DNA from: Hygrocybe punicea
Taxonomy: Eukaryota > Basidiomycota > Agaricomycetes > Agaricales > Hygrophoraceae
Assembly (NCBI GenBank): GCA_963556145.1
Contig: OY744467.1
Span: forward strand, 5,456,001-5,520,000
Direction: 5' to 3'
Length of the DNA stretch: 64,000 bases
A program made the position numbers and the translations under genes. Position 1 is the first letter of the stretch. Every line of letters begins with the position of its first letter. This document shows positions 1 through 9,344 of this stretch, piece after piece. Below the pieces are notes generated by a model, which saw nothing but the letters and a program-made list of their open reading frames with translations, made no database searches and had not been told where the DNA came from.

Positions 1-1
1 A

Positions 2-1961
2 GGACCGTTTGCGGTCAACTCTGAACAGGTAAGGTGTGATTCTGAAAAACACCCGATACACAGTTGCCCATGTTATCTTGTGATAGACGATATACCGGAA
101 TTATCAGAAGATGACCTTGCAGGAATCTCCTGGGTCTGTCCCAGCTGGGCGTTTACCTCGTCATCGCGAGGTAATACTCTTGTGGGATCTCATCGACACC
201 GCCAAGCCCGGCGAAGAAGTGGTCAGTGGTATGACTGCCACGTTCTGATCATTCTAATCGTCTTTCAATTTCACAGGAAGTCACAGGAATATACCGTAAC
301 AATTTCGATGCCGCTCTGAACTCAAAGAATGGGTTTCCCGTGTTTTCTACCGTCATCGAGGCAAACCATATCAACAAAAAGGAAGACCTTTTCGCCGCGT
401 TCAGACTGACCGAAGAAGATGAAAAGGAGATGAGAGCCTTGGCGAGAGACGAACGGATCCGAAAACGTATCATTAAATCAATCGCTCCGTCGATTTACGG
501 TCACGAAGACATCAAAACAGCGCTAGCACTCTCTCTTTTCGGGGGCGTGTCGAAGGACATCAATCGCAAGCACCGCATTCGTGGCGACATCAATGTTCTT
601 TTGCTCGGTGATCCCGGTACAGCGAAATCACAGTTCCTGAAGTATGTCGAGAAAACGGCTCATCGTTCGGTGTTCACTACCGGTCAGGGTGCTTCTGCTG
701 TTGGTCTGACGGCGAGCGTGCGCAAGGATCCTGTGACGAGAGAATGGACCCTTGAAGGCGGCGCGCTCGTCCTGGCGGATAAGGGCACTTGTATGATTGA
801 TGAGTTTGACAAGATGAATGATGCGGACCGGACGTCTATCCACGAAGCCATGGAACAGCAGTCGATATCGATCTCCAAGGCGGGCATCGTCACGACGCTC
901 CAAGCACGTTGCGCGATCATAGCTGCTGCGAATCCCATCCGGGGAAGGTACAATCCAACGATTCCGTTCCAGCAAAACGTCGAGCTGACGGAGCCGATCT
1001 TGTCTCGGTTTGATGTGCTGTGTGTCGTGAAGGACAGTGTTGATCCTGTGAAAGACGAGTTACTGGCGAGGTTCGTGGTGGGGAGTCACTTGAGGAGCCA
1101 TCCAAACTTTGATAAAGCCAAGGATGAAGTGAATGTGGGGACTTCGCTCGATGCTGATGTGGGTTACTCGTCATTCAGTGACAAAACGGTCAAACCGACC
1201 TTGATTGACCTCTAATAGATCATCCCTCAAGACATCCTCCGCAAATACATTAGGTACGCGCGGGACAAGATCAGACCCAAGTTGTACGAGATGGATCAAG
1301 AGAAGCTTTCTCGACTCTTTGCCGACCTTCGACGCGAATCTATCGCCACAGGATCGTACCCGATCACCGTCCGACACCTTGAGAGCATGATCCGCATGGC
1401 GGAAGCCAGCGCCAAGATGTCGCTGAGGGAGTACGTGCGGGCGGATGACATCGATCTCGCCATTAGCGTCGCTGTCGAGAGCTTTGTCAGTACGCAAAAG
1501 ATGAGCATTAAAAAGACGTTGCAGCGGGTAAGTGAAAGGTTTGGTCTTGAATGGGCGGTGCGGAAGATTGATGTTGCATTTTTTCAATTTTTTTGTTTTT
1601 CGTTTACGATCGTAGGGATTCAGGAAGTACCTTACACAGGCAAAGGATCACGAAGAGCTGTTGGCCTTCCTGCTCGGCCAGTTGGTCAAGGACAAGGCTC
1701 GTTTCTATCAGTTGCAACATCACCAGCAGCCGGAGCTGGTCACTGTGAAAATATCGGAGCTGGAAGAGAGGGTACGTCTTCGCTAACGTCTGGTTTGACT
1801 GGTCTGGTCTGGAATACTGATTTGTTATTTTTGTTTATCAGGCAAAGGAACACGAGATTTTCGACATGACCCCTTTTTTGCGGTCGAGGTTGTTTGCTAC
1901 GAATGGGTACAAGGTAAATGAGGGTGTAATTGAGAAGAGATTTCAGAGGAATGATGAATAG
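2..1961 (+). CDS. MCM2: DNA replication licensing factor MCM2, C-terminal part (5' end outside window)
   Basis: This is a subunit of the MCM2-7 replicative helicase, which unwinds DNA at origins and forks in the nucleus. The spliced exons are <2-28, 87-221, 277-1158, 1219-1527, 1616-1771 and 1842-1961, and every exon is a whole number of codons. The AAA+ core shows Walker A (GDPGTAKS), Walker B (MIDEFDKM) and the arginine finger SRFD. The flanking segments follow MCM2 rather than other MCM paralogues: the N-terminal OB region reads GPFAVNSEQ into TIYRNYQKM, and the C-terminal winged-helix region contains [15 protein letters not shown]. Donors include GTGGGT at 1159. The zinc finger and N-terminal domain lie upstream of the window. 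No disruption is visible, so this looks like a working housekeeping gene. Confidence 0.96.
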
Positions 1962-2336
1962 GTGGTAGAGGTTGTATTACAGTTGTGGTTACTAGAAGTT
2001 TTCCACTGCTGTTTAGTTCTCAAGTGTACGTTTACTAGGGTGTACGTTTACTAGCATACCCATCGAGTTTTTTTATCGGGTAACACGGCCCTGACCATGA
2101 CCATGATGTCCTCCAACATCGTCGTTAGTTACAGATCTACTCAGCATCATTGTTCTATTATAATTCCAATAATCCTATATACGATCACATCAATAGTAAT
2201 ATGATTTGAATATCACCCCGTTACTGGCAGTGTGATAAGTAATATCCTGCTCATGGGCACTGGTCTCAAGTTGAGTGAACAGCCACGCATGCTGGCATTC
2301 TAGAGTGGCCTTAGATGTAGCATGGCCAGACTTACG
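1962..2336. other. 3' flank of MCM2, no gene seen
   Basis: AT-rich intergenic DNA between the MCM2 stop and the foldback element. It should contain the MCM2 3' UTR and poly(A) region. No open frame with coding character was found on either strand. Confidence 0.6.
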
Positions 2337-2344
2337 GTTCTATA
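2337..2344 (+). repeat. Target site duplication, left copy (gttctata)
   Basis: This 8-base direct repeat is identical to 12457-12464 and directly abuts the inverted end of the foldback element. Confidence 0.8.
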
Positions 2345-2750
2345 CACCTCGACCTCACGTGAAACCTTGCTAATTAGCTTGCCATTACCCCCCAATATGG
2401 CAAGCTAATTAGCTTGATAGTTAGTTATCTCGCACACTGCCAGTAATTCCTCAAATATATACCTTTTAGAGTACAAGTTATTTACATACTTATCTAAGTC
2501 ACAGATGTTACATCGGATGTTTCCGACGTTGCACGTGAAGGTTCGTTGACAACGCCATCAATGGCGGCTATCACCGGCGCTCACAATCCCGATGCGCGTC
2601 GGCATCGCCACCCACGATGAGCACCATTTGTCAATGAAATTTTCATGTTTTCGGGGCGCACTTTTTGCATACAGGGTAGAAATGTGTTAAGCTACCTTAC
2701 GACAAGTATATAATATCATCCCCGCCACCGCCGCATGCTCAATGAAGCGG
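2345..2750 (+). repeat. Foldback left arm, outer part
   Basis: This is the reverse complement of roughly 12055-12456, with one small indel near 2620-2640 and scattered substitutions. It contains the subterminal hairpin at about 2369-2415. The arm is cut at 2750 by the Ty3 insertion and resumes at 9345. Confidence 0.85.
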
Positions 2751-2906
2751 TGTAGTAGTTGTACCTGGGCCATCACGTGACCCAGGTCCCACGGTTGGAT
2801 CTCCTTATGTAGTCATTTCCTGTTGTAGCGAGAGTCGTCCCATTCCATCATCCCATCCAGACCCCGATTCCGTAGTGATCCCTTGAGCGTCCTCGGTACC
2901 ACTCCA
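2751..2906 (+). repeat. 5' LTR of Ty3 element (156 bases)
   Basis: It starts tgtagtag and ends ctcca, and is base-for-base the same as 9189-9344 by eye. It includes the palindrome acctgggccatcacgtgacccaggt-like core near its start. It is preceded by the target duplication gcgg. Confidence 0.95.
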
Positions 2907-2909
2907 ACG

Positions 2910-2934
2910 TGGTGATGAGAGCGACATTCGAACC
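2910..2934 (+). promoter_or_regulatory. tRNA primer-binding site of Ty3 element
   Basis: It starts TGG three bases after the 5' LTR, as expected for a site complementary to a tRNA ending in CCA. The reverse complement reads like the 3' half of a tRNA: an acceptor strand, a T-stem and a T-loop-like TTCGAAT. The match therefore appears to run past the usual 10-18 bases into the T-loop. One position is unusual (G where C61 is normally found), so the primer tRNA was not identified. Confidence 0.65.
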
Positions 2935-3341
2935 CTAGCCAAACACGTACCCAGAACCAAAACCAGTACCAGTGCGAGACGTTTCAGAACCCGAGCAAAG
3001 AACTACGAACAAAGAACCAGGAACTAGAACCGATACTAGTACAGTACAAAACACCCTCACCAGCCTCCAATTTCCCCACGACGTCTTCACTACACCCATA
3101 CCGCTCCGCACAAAACCAACGAAAAACGTTAACCCGACTCAGAGACAACCGCGGCCGATACACTCCATCCCAACCAAGCTCACCATCGACAACAACATCT
3201 TCCGAATCGTCCGTCACAGATCCCTCTAGTAACCCAAGAACCCCAGAGCAAAGTCAACCGAACACACCACCAACATCACCAGCACCACAACTACCCGACA
3301 TCCAAAACAACCCAACGCCAGTACAAAACCGCCGAATCACC

Positions 3342-4685
3342 ATGACCGAGTCCAGAGCCCTGCGCTGGGACGGCGGCCCCGATGAAAAAACGGCACCGGG
3401 CCAGTTCCTTCGCGAAATCAATATCAAAATCGAAGACAAAGAGTACAACACAGATAAAAAGAAGATCGAATGCTTCCGCAATAATCTCGACTACGGAGGA
3501 ACCGCTGATCTATGGTACGACGAACTACCGGACGACACCAAAAAGGACTGGGACAAACTCGTCAAAGCGTTCGACAAGGAGTGGCCCAAAAACGCCGTGC
3601 CCAAACCCTCCAAACTCGAACAAGTCCGAGCCCTTAAAGACTGGACCATTACAGTGGGAGAATTAGGTACAAAAACAAAAACAACAGGATCAAAAGACGT
3701 ATGGACCCACGTAAAATGGGCAAACGGGTTAGCGGCAAAAGTACGCGATGCAGAGGACAAAGGAGGACTCTTGTTACAGGACGTGTTCGACGCACTACCG
3801 GAACCCATTCGCGACCTCATTCGAGACAAACCCCGTGCGGACTACAAAGAGCTCGCGGAAACGGTACGCACCATCGACGTCATCTACCTCCAGGAGACGG
3901 TAGACAAACACAAAAGAAATGAGGAGACCGCCAGACTAGCACGAGTAGGGAACTCACCAACCAAGACCCTCCGCGACTCGTTCGCCAGCACCCACATCCA
4001 CTCAAACGCAGGTCCCCGACCATACACCAGCCCCCAAAGCTTCCAACCACACGCTACACGAGCCCCCACGTTCGACCCCTTTGGAGGAGACGCAGGCGGC
4101 CGCGGGAACCTGTTCGGAGGAAGGGGATCTACCATTCGACCCTACAGAGGCACGGGCCTAGGAGCCCTAGGCATGGGAAGACAAACGCCCGGCCCTCCGT
4201 TCACAACTAGCACCGCAGACCGCCCCTTCGCCACAAGGCACCACGACTTACGAAACATCAACCTCCCGCACCACCCCGACACCGAAGCCGGCCACGCTGC
4301 ATATAACACACAAGTAATCGCATGGAACCGCGCAAACCCCAACGGCCGTCCCGACGAGCTCCACCCATTCCCATTAACACCCGGAACAGCACCTCTCGGA
4401 TCGCGCGAGTGCTGGGACTGTGGCAGAGCAGGTCACCGAACCGGAGACCCCGATTGCCCCCGTATCCCAATCCCCGATCAGGAACGAACATGGCGCCGCG
4501 TCGCCAGTCGCATAAGCCGTGAAGCAGCAAAGGAACGTTACCTCACCCAAAACGTAAACTTCGTCGGCCACGGATATCACGATCACCACTACGGATACGA
4601 CAATTACGAGCAACCGTACAGAACCTACAACTACCCGAACGAGCTCGACGACGGCCAGGGAAATGGCGAAGGGCCGTCCGCATAG
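3342..4685 (+). CDS. gag: Ty3/Gypsy Gag
   Basis: Gag is the 447-residue structural protein that packages the retrotransposon RNA in cytoplasmic particles. The start is the first ATG of the long frame, about 430 bases after the LTR. The N-terminal half (about residues 40-150) has the helical retrotransposon-gag pattern, with W and L positions such as LWYDELPDDTKKDW. A zinc-knuckle-like motif, CWDCGRAGHRTGDPDC, lies at about residues 364-379. Its spacing is CX2CX4HX6C rather than the standard CX2CX4HX4C. The C-terminal region is rich in Gly, Arg and Tyr. The frame overlaps pol, and its TAG stop at 4683 lies in the loop of a hairpin directly after a slippery heptamer, so a fraction of ribosomes should continue into pol. 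Confidence 0.9.
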   Translation: MTESRALRWDGGPDEKTAPGQFLREINIKIEDKEYNTDKKKIECFRNNLDYGGTADLWYDELPDDTKKDWDKLVKAFDKEWPKNAVPKPSKLEQVRALKDWTITVGELGTKTKTTGSKDVWTHVKWANGLAAKVRDAEDKGGLLLQDVFDALPEPIRDLIRDKPRADYKELAETVRTIDVIYLQETVDKHKRNEETARLARVGNSPTKTLRDSFASTHIHSNAGPRPYTSPQSFQPHATRAPTFDPFGGDAGGRGNLFGGRGSTIRPYRGTGLGALGMGRQTPGPPFTTSTADRPFATRHHDLRNINLPHHPDTEAGHAAYNTQVIAWNRANPNGRPDELHPFPLTPGTAPLGSRECWDCGRAGHRTGDPDCPRIPIPDQERTWRRVASRISREAAKERYLTQNVNFVGHGYHDHHYGYDNYEQPYRTYNYPNELDDGQGNGEGPSA

Positions 4686-4703
4686 ACGAAAGTCGGGCGG
4701 CCC
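4658..4703 (+). promoter_or_regulatory. Programmed -1 ribosomal frameshift signal between gag and pol
   Basis: The heptamer GGGAAAT (4658-4664) sits in the gag frame exactly as X XXY YYZ (G GGA AAT). After a 6-base spacer (4665-4670), bases 4671-4680 (gggccgtccg) pair with 4694-4703 (cgggcggccc). This gives a 10-bp stem with one G-U pair and a 13-base loop that holds the gag stop codon. Slipping back one base enters the pol frame, which is open from here through the pol ATG at 4769. Heptamer, spacer and stem all match the known eukaryotic -1 frameshift design. Function is inferred. Confidence 0.75.
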
Positions 4704-7700
4704 AACAAAATCACCAGGCGGACACGCAGGTCCCCGACCAAAGTACGGGATGGGTCGGGGACACACGGATGAGCCCCCTCAATACAACTGCGCATACGGA
4801 CACAGACCCCCTAGTCAGTACGAACACCGTGTACCATATACCCAAACACGAGACCATTGACCCGTATGTGATTGAGAGAGACGCTCTACCAGCGAAACCA
4901 TTCATCCACCCAATAAGCCTCCGAGGCCCACAAGGAATTCCTTACAGAATAAACAGTCTGTTCGACGACGGGGCCATGGTAAACTCCATGTGCACGTCAA
5001 CATACAAAAAGTACAGAGACCGGCTCGGCGCACTGTTCCCATCGCGCATGACGCTACGTATGGCGAATGGAGCCAAAATACCATCGCAGGGCCAATGGAC
5101 CGGCGACGTAGACCTCGACGGACTGCACAGACGCGCTACGTTCGAGGTATTCCCAAGCGGAGGCAATTGGTCACTCCTATTTGGGAAGCCGTTGCTCCAG
5201 CAATATAGGGCCATCCACAACTACGAAGACGACACGCTGAGCGTACCACACAACGGCGGCTGGAAGAAGATACTAAACGACAACAACACCAACGATGACC
5301 CCCAACCACCCCAAACCCACCCAGCTACAACGACACTAAGCGACACCCTTCAAGCAGCAGCCCTAACACCGAGACCAATCGCCGCAGGGGTCGGCCTATC
5401 TTGGCGCCACGAACACGGATACCCACAAATACCCACCAGCCTAGTGAACGACGAACCGCCCAGTAAAGAAGGAAAAACACATACCCGTTCCCGCAACGCG
5501 TTCGCTCCGCTCGCCAGACTCGAGGATACGATCCTGGGCGAAACGCTCGATCGGGCAAACAACAGGTCCGCATACCTACCACCCGAACTCCAAGGATACC
5601 GCATGCCGAGACACCCGGCTGGCCCATCGAGAACCGCACAGCTCGAATGCGACATAGACGGCGTTGAGAAAACTCAGGAACGGACGCGCCGCCGCAAGGG
5701 ACGCCGCGACCGACGCAGAAGAACCACCTCGTTTGACCACGCACCGCCACAGCCCACAACCCACACGACGCCCGAACGCCCGCCCAAGCCAGTACCAAGC
5801 CAACCGATCTATACTACCCAGGAACACTGCCAACAGGACGACGACGACATCGGAGACATGCAACCGGAGGTCGACTTGGACGCAGATAAATCAATCTTCA
5901 CCAGGAAAACTCACCCATTCAAGAAAGAGCGCGTCGAAGCAGTACTGGCCAATGTTAAACTCGGACACGACCTCACCCCCACCCAACGAACACAAACGGA
6001 AGACCTGCTTCGCGAGTTCGCGGACTGTTTCGCTCTATCCGTGAGCGAGGTGAGCCCTGTCCCCGGCGCTGAACACCGAATACACATACCTCCCAACACA
6101 GTGTTCCCAAAACGGGTACCTCGACAACGGCAGTTCAACGTAGCACAACGCGAGTTCCTCAACAAAACCATAGACGAGTTGTTGGCCGCCGACATCATAG
6201 AACCAATACGACCGGAGGACGTGAAATGCGCCTCACCCATCGCCCTGGGACACAAAGCCCACGATGGCCCAGGACTCCCAATGGAGGAACTGCAGTACCG
6301 GGTCAACGAGGAATGCGCCGCCCACGGATTCCCACCACCGCACGACCTAGAACCACGACAGCCACCCGAAACACCACCCCCGGAAACCACAAAACCCGCG
6401 AAGTGGCGGTTCTGCCAAAACTACAAAGCACTAAACAATGTAACGGAAGTGTTTCCGATGCCGCAGGGCGACATCCGCGCAAAACAGCAACGCCTAAGCG
6501 GACACAGGTGGGTGCATGGCTTCGACTTCACGTCGGGCTTCTATGCAGTCGTCATCCCTCAGGAAAGCAGGCCGTATTTAGCATTCTACATCGAAGGTCG
6601 CGGCTTCTTCACACAAAAACGGATGCCCTTCGGCCTCACCGGCGCCCCCTCAACCTTTGCACACACCACAGCCCAGGCCCTCGGAGACATACTCACAACT
6701 TTGCAGCTCGAACTTTTCGTGGACGATGGCGGAACAGCTGGGGATGACTTCGACGAGATGCTAGAGCGCACACGGCGCTTCTTTCAAAGGGTCCGCGAGA
6801 CAGGCCTATCCCTATCAACGAAAAAGTCAAAATTCTTCATGACAGAAATTATATTTGCAGGATCCAAAGTCGGACCCGACGGTGTCCAAGCCGACGAGAC
6901 CAAAGTCACCGCCGTGGTCGATTGGAGGGCACCACCGGACCTTCTCGCCCTCTCCAGCTTCCTCGGCTTAACGGGATACTTCAGAGATCTCATTCAGGGC
7001 TACGCCAAGCTCGCGCAGCCACTGTCCGACCTCCTACGCTCCGCCGACATACCGAAAAACGCCGGGAAATCAGCATACCGCGCAGCGCTGAGAGGCGTCA
7101 AGCTTGCCAATAGATGGACCGAAAAACACAAGAAGTGTTTTCTCGACTTGAAGACAGTCCTCACCACTAACCCAGTTCTCTCAGCGCCGCGGTTCGACGG
7201 AACGCCCTTCATCGTCACGACGGACGGCTGCAAAGAGGGTTTCGGAGCAGTCCTCTCCCAGAGGATGAGCGTAACACGACCCGGTGGCAAAGTAATAACA
7301 AGCCTACACCCCATCGCATACGCCTCTAAACGCACCTCCACCGCTGAAGAACGCTACAAGCCATTCCTGCTCGAATTTGCGGCCCTCAAGTTTGCGCTGG
7401 ACAAATTTGACAACATCATTTGGGGGTTCCCCGTCGAACTGGAGACGGATTGCCAGGCCCTGCGTGACGTTCTAAACAGCACTGACCTTAACGCTACCCA
7501 CGCACGCTGGAGAGACGGGGTGCTAGCCCACCAGATAACCGACGTCCACCACATTCCGGGCAGAGTGAACCTCGTGGGCGATGCACTCAGCCGCAAAGAC
7601 GAAGAGCTCCCGAGGATACCGGGGGACGGGAGCAGCTGGTCTGTTTCACCAGACTGGGAGGTCTCACGCGGCCTCGCCTACGACCTCTTCACGTTAACTG

Positions 7701-9154
7701 ATGCCACCCCTGACACCCACCAATCGCTACGCAACCGCTTCCAAGACGAACTCGTGTTCGTCGAGATCATAGATGCCTTGCTCGACAACCCCGACAACCC
7801 ATCTGAGCGTGACAAACGACGCGCGACCCACCGAGCAAGAGACTTCTTCATCGAGGAGGGACGCCTGTGGAAGCTGGGCAATCCCACACCCGCGAGGGCC
7901 ACACCACGCCGAGAGTGCGTCACCAAAGCGGAGGCGACGGCGCTCGCCAAATTGGAGCACGACAAAACCCACATGGGACGCGACTTAATCAAAATGCAGC
8001 TGTTGGACAAAATATGCACCCCATTCCTCGACGCATCAATAACAACGGCGATACGCCAGTGCGGGCGGTGCAAGAACTTCGGGACCACCCACGTCCACGC
8101 CCTACTCCGACCAATCGTCAGGAGCCAGCCTTTCGAGCTGCTCGTAGGCGACTACACCTCTATGCCGACGGGAAAGGGTGGGTACACAAAGATAGGCCTC
8201 TACGCTGACGTATTCTCCAGGAAACTATTCGCGTTCAAGATCAAATCCGCCACGGGAAAAGCCACCGTGGAAAGCTTGGAACGAATCAGCAATGCATTCG
8301 TCGCACCCACGGTATTCATGACCGACGGAGGTTCCCACTTTGACTGCGACGTGGTGCGAAACTACTGTGCTAGTGTCCGAACTAAACACCATGTCGTAGC
8401 CGCGTACTCCCCCTGGATCAATGGACTCATAGAAGGATCAAACAAGATACTCCTGAACACCCTTAAACGACTGTGCGCTCCCGGACTCGGAGAGGATGAG
8501 TATGAGCTAATGGCCGTCAACGACATCCCAAAAAATTGGCCCCAACATTTGGATGCTGCGGTGAAAGCTTTATCTGATAGAATCCTTCCATCACTAAAAT
8601 TTTCCCCGAATGAGTTACTATTCGGTTTAGCAGTGAACTCCCGAGCCCCAGACGACCCCGAAGCCACCCCACTACCCACAGACACTGCAATAGCAATTCA
8701 CCTCGCTTACGCGGAGCAACAGCGGTTAGACGGTCACGCTTGCGCCGTGGACCACGCAGCAAACCGCAAGGCAATTTTCGACGCCAGGGTCCTCCAACAC
8801 GCCCCCAGAGAAGTTATATTTAAATCTGGCCAGCTAGTACAAGTATATCGCAGTGACCTGATCAATGTCTACTCTAGTGAACGCAAACTACTACCACGCT
8901 GGTCCGTGCCCCGCCGCATCGTAGCCCGAATACGCAATTCCTACTCCCTGGAAACCCTGGAGGGCATTGCCCTACCAGGTACCTTCAACGCCCGCCGACT
9001 TCGAACCTTCGAGCCCAGGGCAGGCACCAGGTTGGCGCATGCCGAGAGCATTCGACCGCGCAGCACCGACACCGATGAGCCTAGTTTGGATCCAGAGAGG
9101 ATTGGCCAGGAGGCTGACCCAGACGCGACTCGTGATGAGGAGGTTGTTCCCTAG
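4664..9154 (+). CDS. pol: Ty3/Gypsy Pol polyprotein (protease, RT, RNase H, integrase)
   Basis: Pol copies element RNA into DNA and inserts it into the genome. Counting from the first ATG at 4769 (1,461 residues), the aspartic protease active site is at about residues 66-69 as DDGA, in place of the usual DTGA or DSGA. Reverse transcriptase spans about residues 540-750, with the catalytic FVDD at about 650. RNase H follows, with TTDG at about 816 and a later TDCQ. Integrase has an HHCC zinc domain (HDKTHMGRD to CGRCKNF), and its DDE residues are in GDYTSM, TDGGSHFD and NGLIEGSNK (about residues 1127, 1187 and 1222). No chromodomain was recognised at the C terminus. The frame is -1 relative to gag and open back to 4664, so expression as Gag-Pol by frameshifting is likely. 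No stop or frameshift interrupts it. Confidence 0.93.
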   Translation, partial: WRRAVRIDESRAAQQNHQADTQVPDQSTGWVGDTRMSPLNTTAHTDTDPLVSTNTVYHIPKHETIDPYVIERDALPAKPFIHPISLRGPQGIPYRINSLFDDGAMVNSMCTSTYKKYRDRLGALFPSRMTLRMANGAKIPSQGQWTGDVDLDGLHRRATFEVFPSGGNWSLLFGKPLLQQYRAIHNYEDDTLSVPHNGGWKKILNDNNTNDDPQPPQTHPATTTLSDTLQAAALTPRPIAAGVGLSWRHEHGYPQIPTSLVNDEPPSKEGKTHTRSRNAFAPLARLEDTILGETLDRANNRSAYLPPELQGYRMPRHPAGPSRTAQLECDIDGVEKTQERTRRRKGRRDRRRRTTSFDHAPPQPTTHTTPERPPKPVPSQPIYTTQEHCQQDDDDIGDMQPEVDLDADKSIFTRKTHPFKKERVEAVLANVKLGHDLTPTQRTQTEDLLREFADCFALSVSEVSPVPGAEHRIHIPPNTVFPKRVPRQRQFNVAQREFLNKTIDELLAADIIEPIRPEDVKCASPIALGHKAHDGPGLPMEELQYRVNEECAAHGFPPPHDLEPRQPPETPPPETTKPAKWRFCQNYKALNNVTEVFPMPQGDIRAKQQRLSGHRWVHGFDFTSGFYAVVIPQESRPYLAFYIEGRGFFTQKRMPFGLTGAPSTFAHTTAQALGDILTTLQLELFVDDGGTAGDDFDEMLERTRRFFQRVRETGLSLSTKKSKFFMTEIIFAGSKVGPDGVQADETKVTAVVDWRAPPDLLALSSFLGLTGYFRDLIQGYAKLAQPLSDLLRSADIPKNAGKSAYRAALRGVKLANRWTEKHKKCFLDLKTVLTTNPVLSAPRFDGTPFIVTTDGCKEGFGAVLSQRMSVTRPGGKVITSLHPIAYASKRTSTAEERYKPFLLEFAALKFALDKFDNIIWGFPVELETDCQALRDVLNSTDLNATHARWRDGVLAHQITDVHHIPGRVNLVGDALSRKDEELPRIPGDGSSWSVSPDWEVSRGLAYDLFTLTDATPDTHQSLRNRFQDELVFVEIIDALLDNPDNPSERDKRRATHRARDFFIEEGRLWKLGNPTPARATPRRECVTKAEATALAKLEHDKTHMGRDLIKMQLLDKICTPFLDASITTAIRQCGRCKNFGTTHVHALLRPIVRSQPFELLVGDYTSMPTGKGGYTKIGLYADVFSRKLFAFKIKSATGKATVESLERISNAFVAPTVFMTDGGSHFDCDVVRNYCASVRTKHHVVAAYSPWINGLIEGSNKILLNTLKRLCAPGLGEDEYELMAVNDIPKNWPQHLDAAVKALSDRILPSLKFSPNELLFGLAVNSRAPDDPEATPLPTDTAIAIHLAYAEQQRLDGHACAVDHAANRKAIFDARVLQHAPREVIFKSGQLVQVYRSDLINVYSSERKLLPRWSVPRRIVARIRNSYSLETLEGIALPGTFNARRLRTFEPRAGTRLAHAESIRPRSTDTDEPSLDPERIGQEADPDATRDEEVVP

Positions 9155-9170
9155 CAACGAGGACGTTGCT

Positions 9171-9184
9171 AAAGAGGAGGGGGG
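9171..9184 (+). promoter_or_regulatory. Polypurine tract of Ty3 element
   Basis: A 14-base purine run (aaagaggagggggg) ends four bases before the 3' LTR. This is the expected position for the RNase H-resistant primer of plus-strand synthesis. Confidence 0.8.
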
Positions 9185-9188
9185 TACT

Positions 9189-9344
9189 TGTAGTAGTTGT
9201 ACCTGGGCCATCACGTGACCCAGGTCCCACGGTTGGATCTCCTTATGTAGTCATTTCCTGTTGTAGCGAGAGTCGTCCCATTCCATCATCCCATCCAGAC
9301 CCCGATTCCGTAGTGATCCCTTGAGCGTCCTCGGTACCACTCCA
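9189..9344 (+). repeat. 3' LTR of Ty3 element (156 bases)
   Basis: An identical copy of 2751-2906, followed by the second target duplication gcgg at 9345-9348. At 156 bases this LTR is short for the superfamily. Confidence 0.95.

Larger units (their letters stand above)
2751..9344 (+). mobile_element. Ty3/Gypsy LTR retrotransposon, full length
   Basis: A complete element. In order it has a 156-base 5' LTR, a primer-binding site, gag, pol in the -1 frame, a polypurine tract and a 156-base 3' LTR. The LTRs begin TG and end CA and look identical over their whole length, which points to a very recent insertion. The 4-base target duplication gcgg lies at 2747-2750 and 9345-9348. Pol order is protease, reverse transcriptase, RNase H, integrase, which is the Ty3/Gypsy order. 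The element has no visible env-like frame and no recognisable chromodomain. Both reading frames are open, so it may still be active. Confidence 0.95.
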
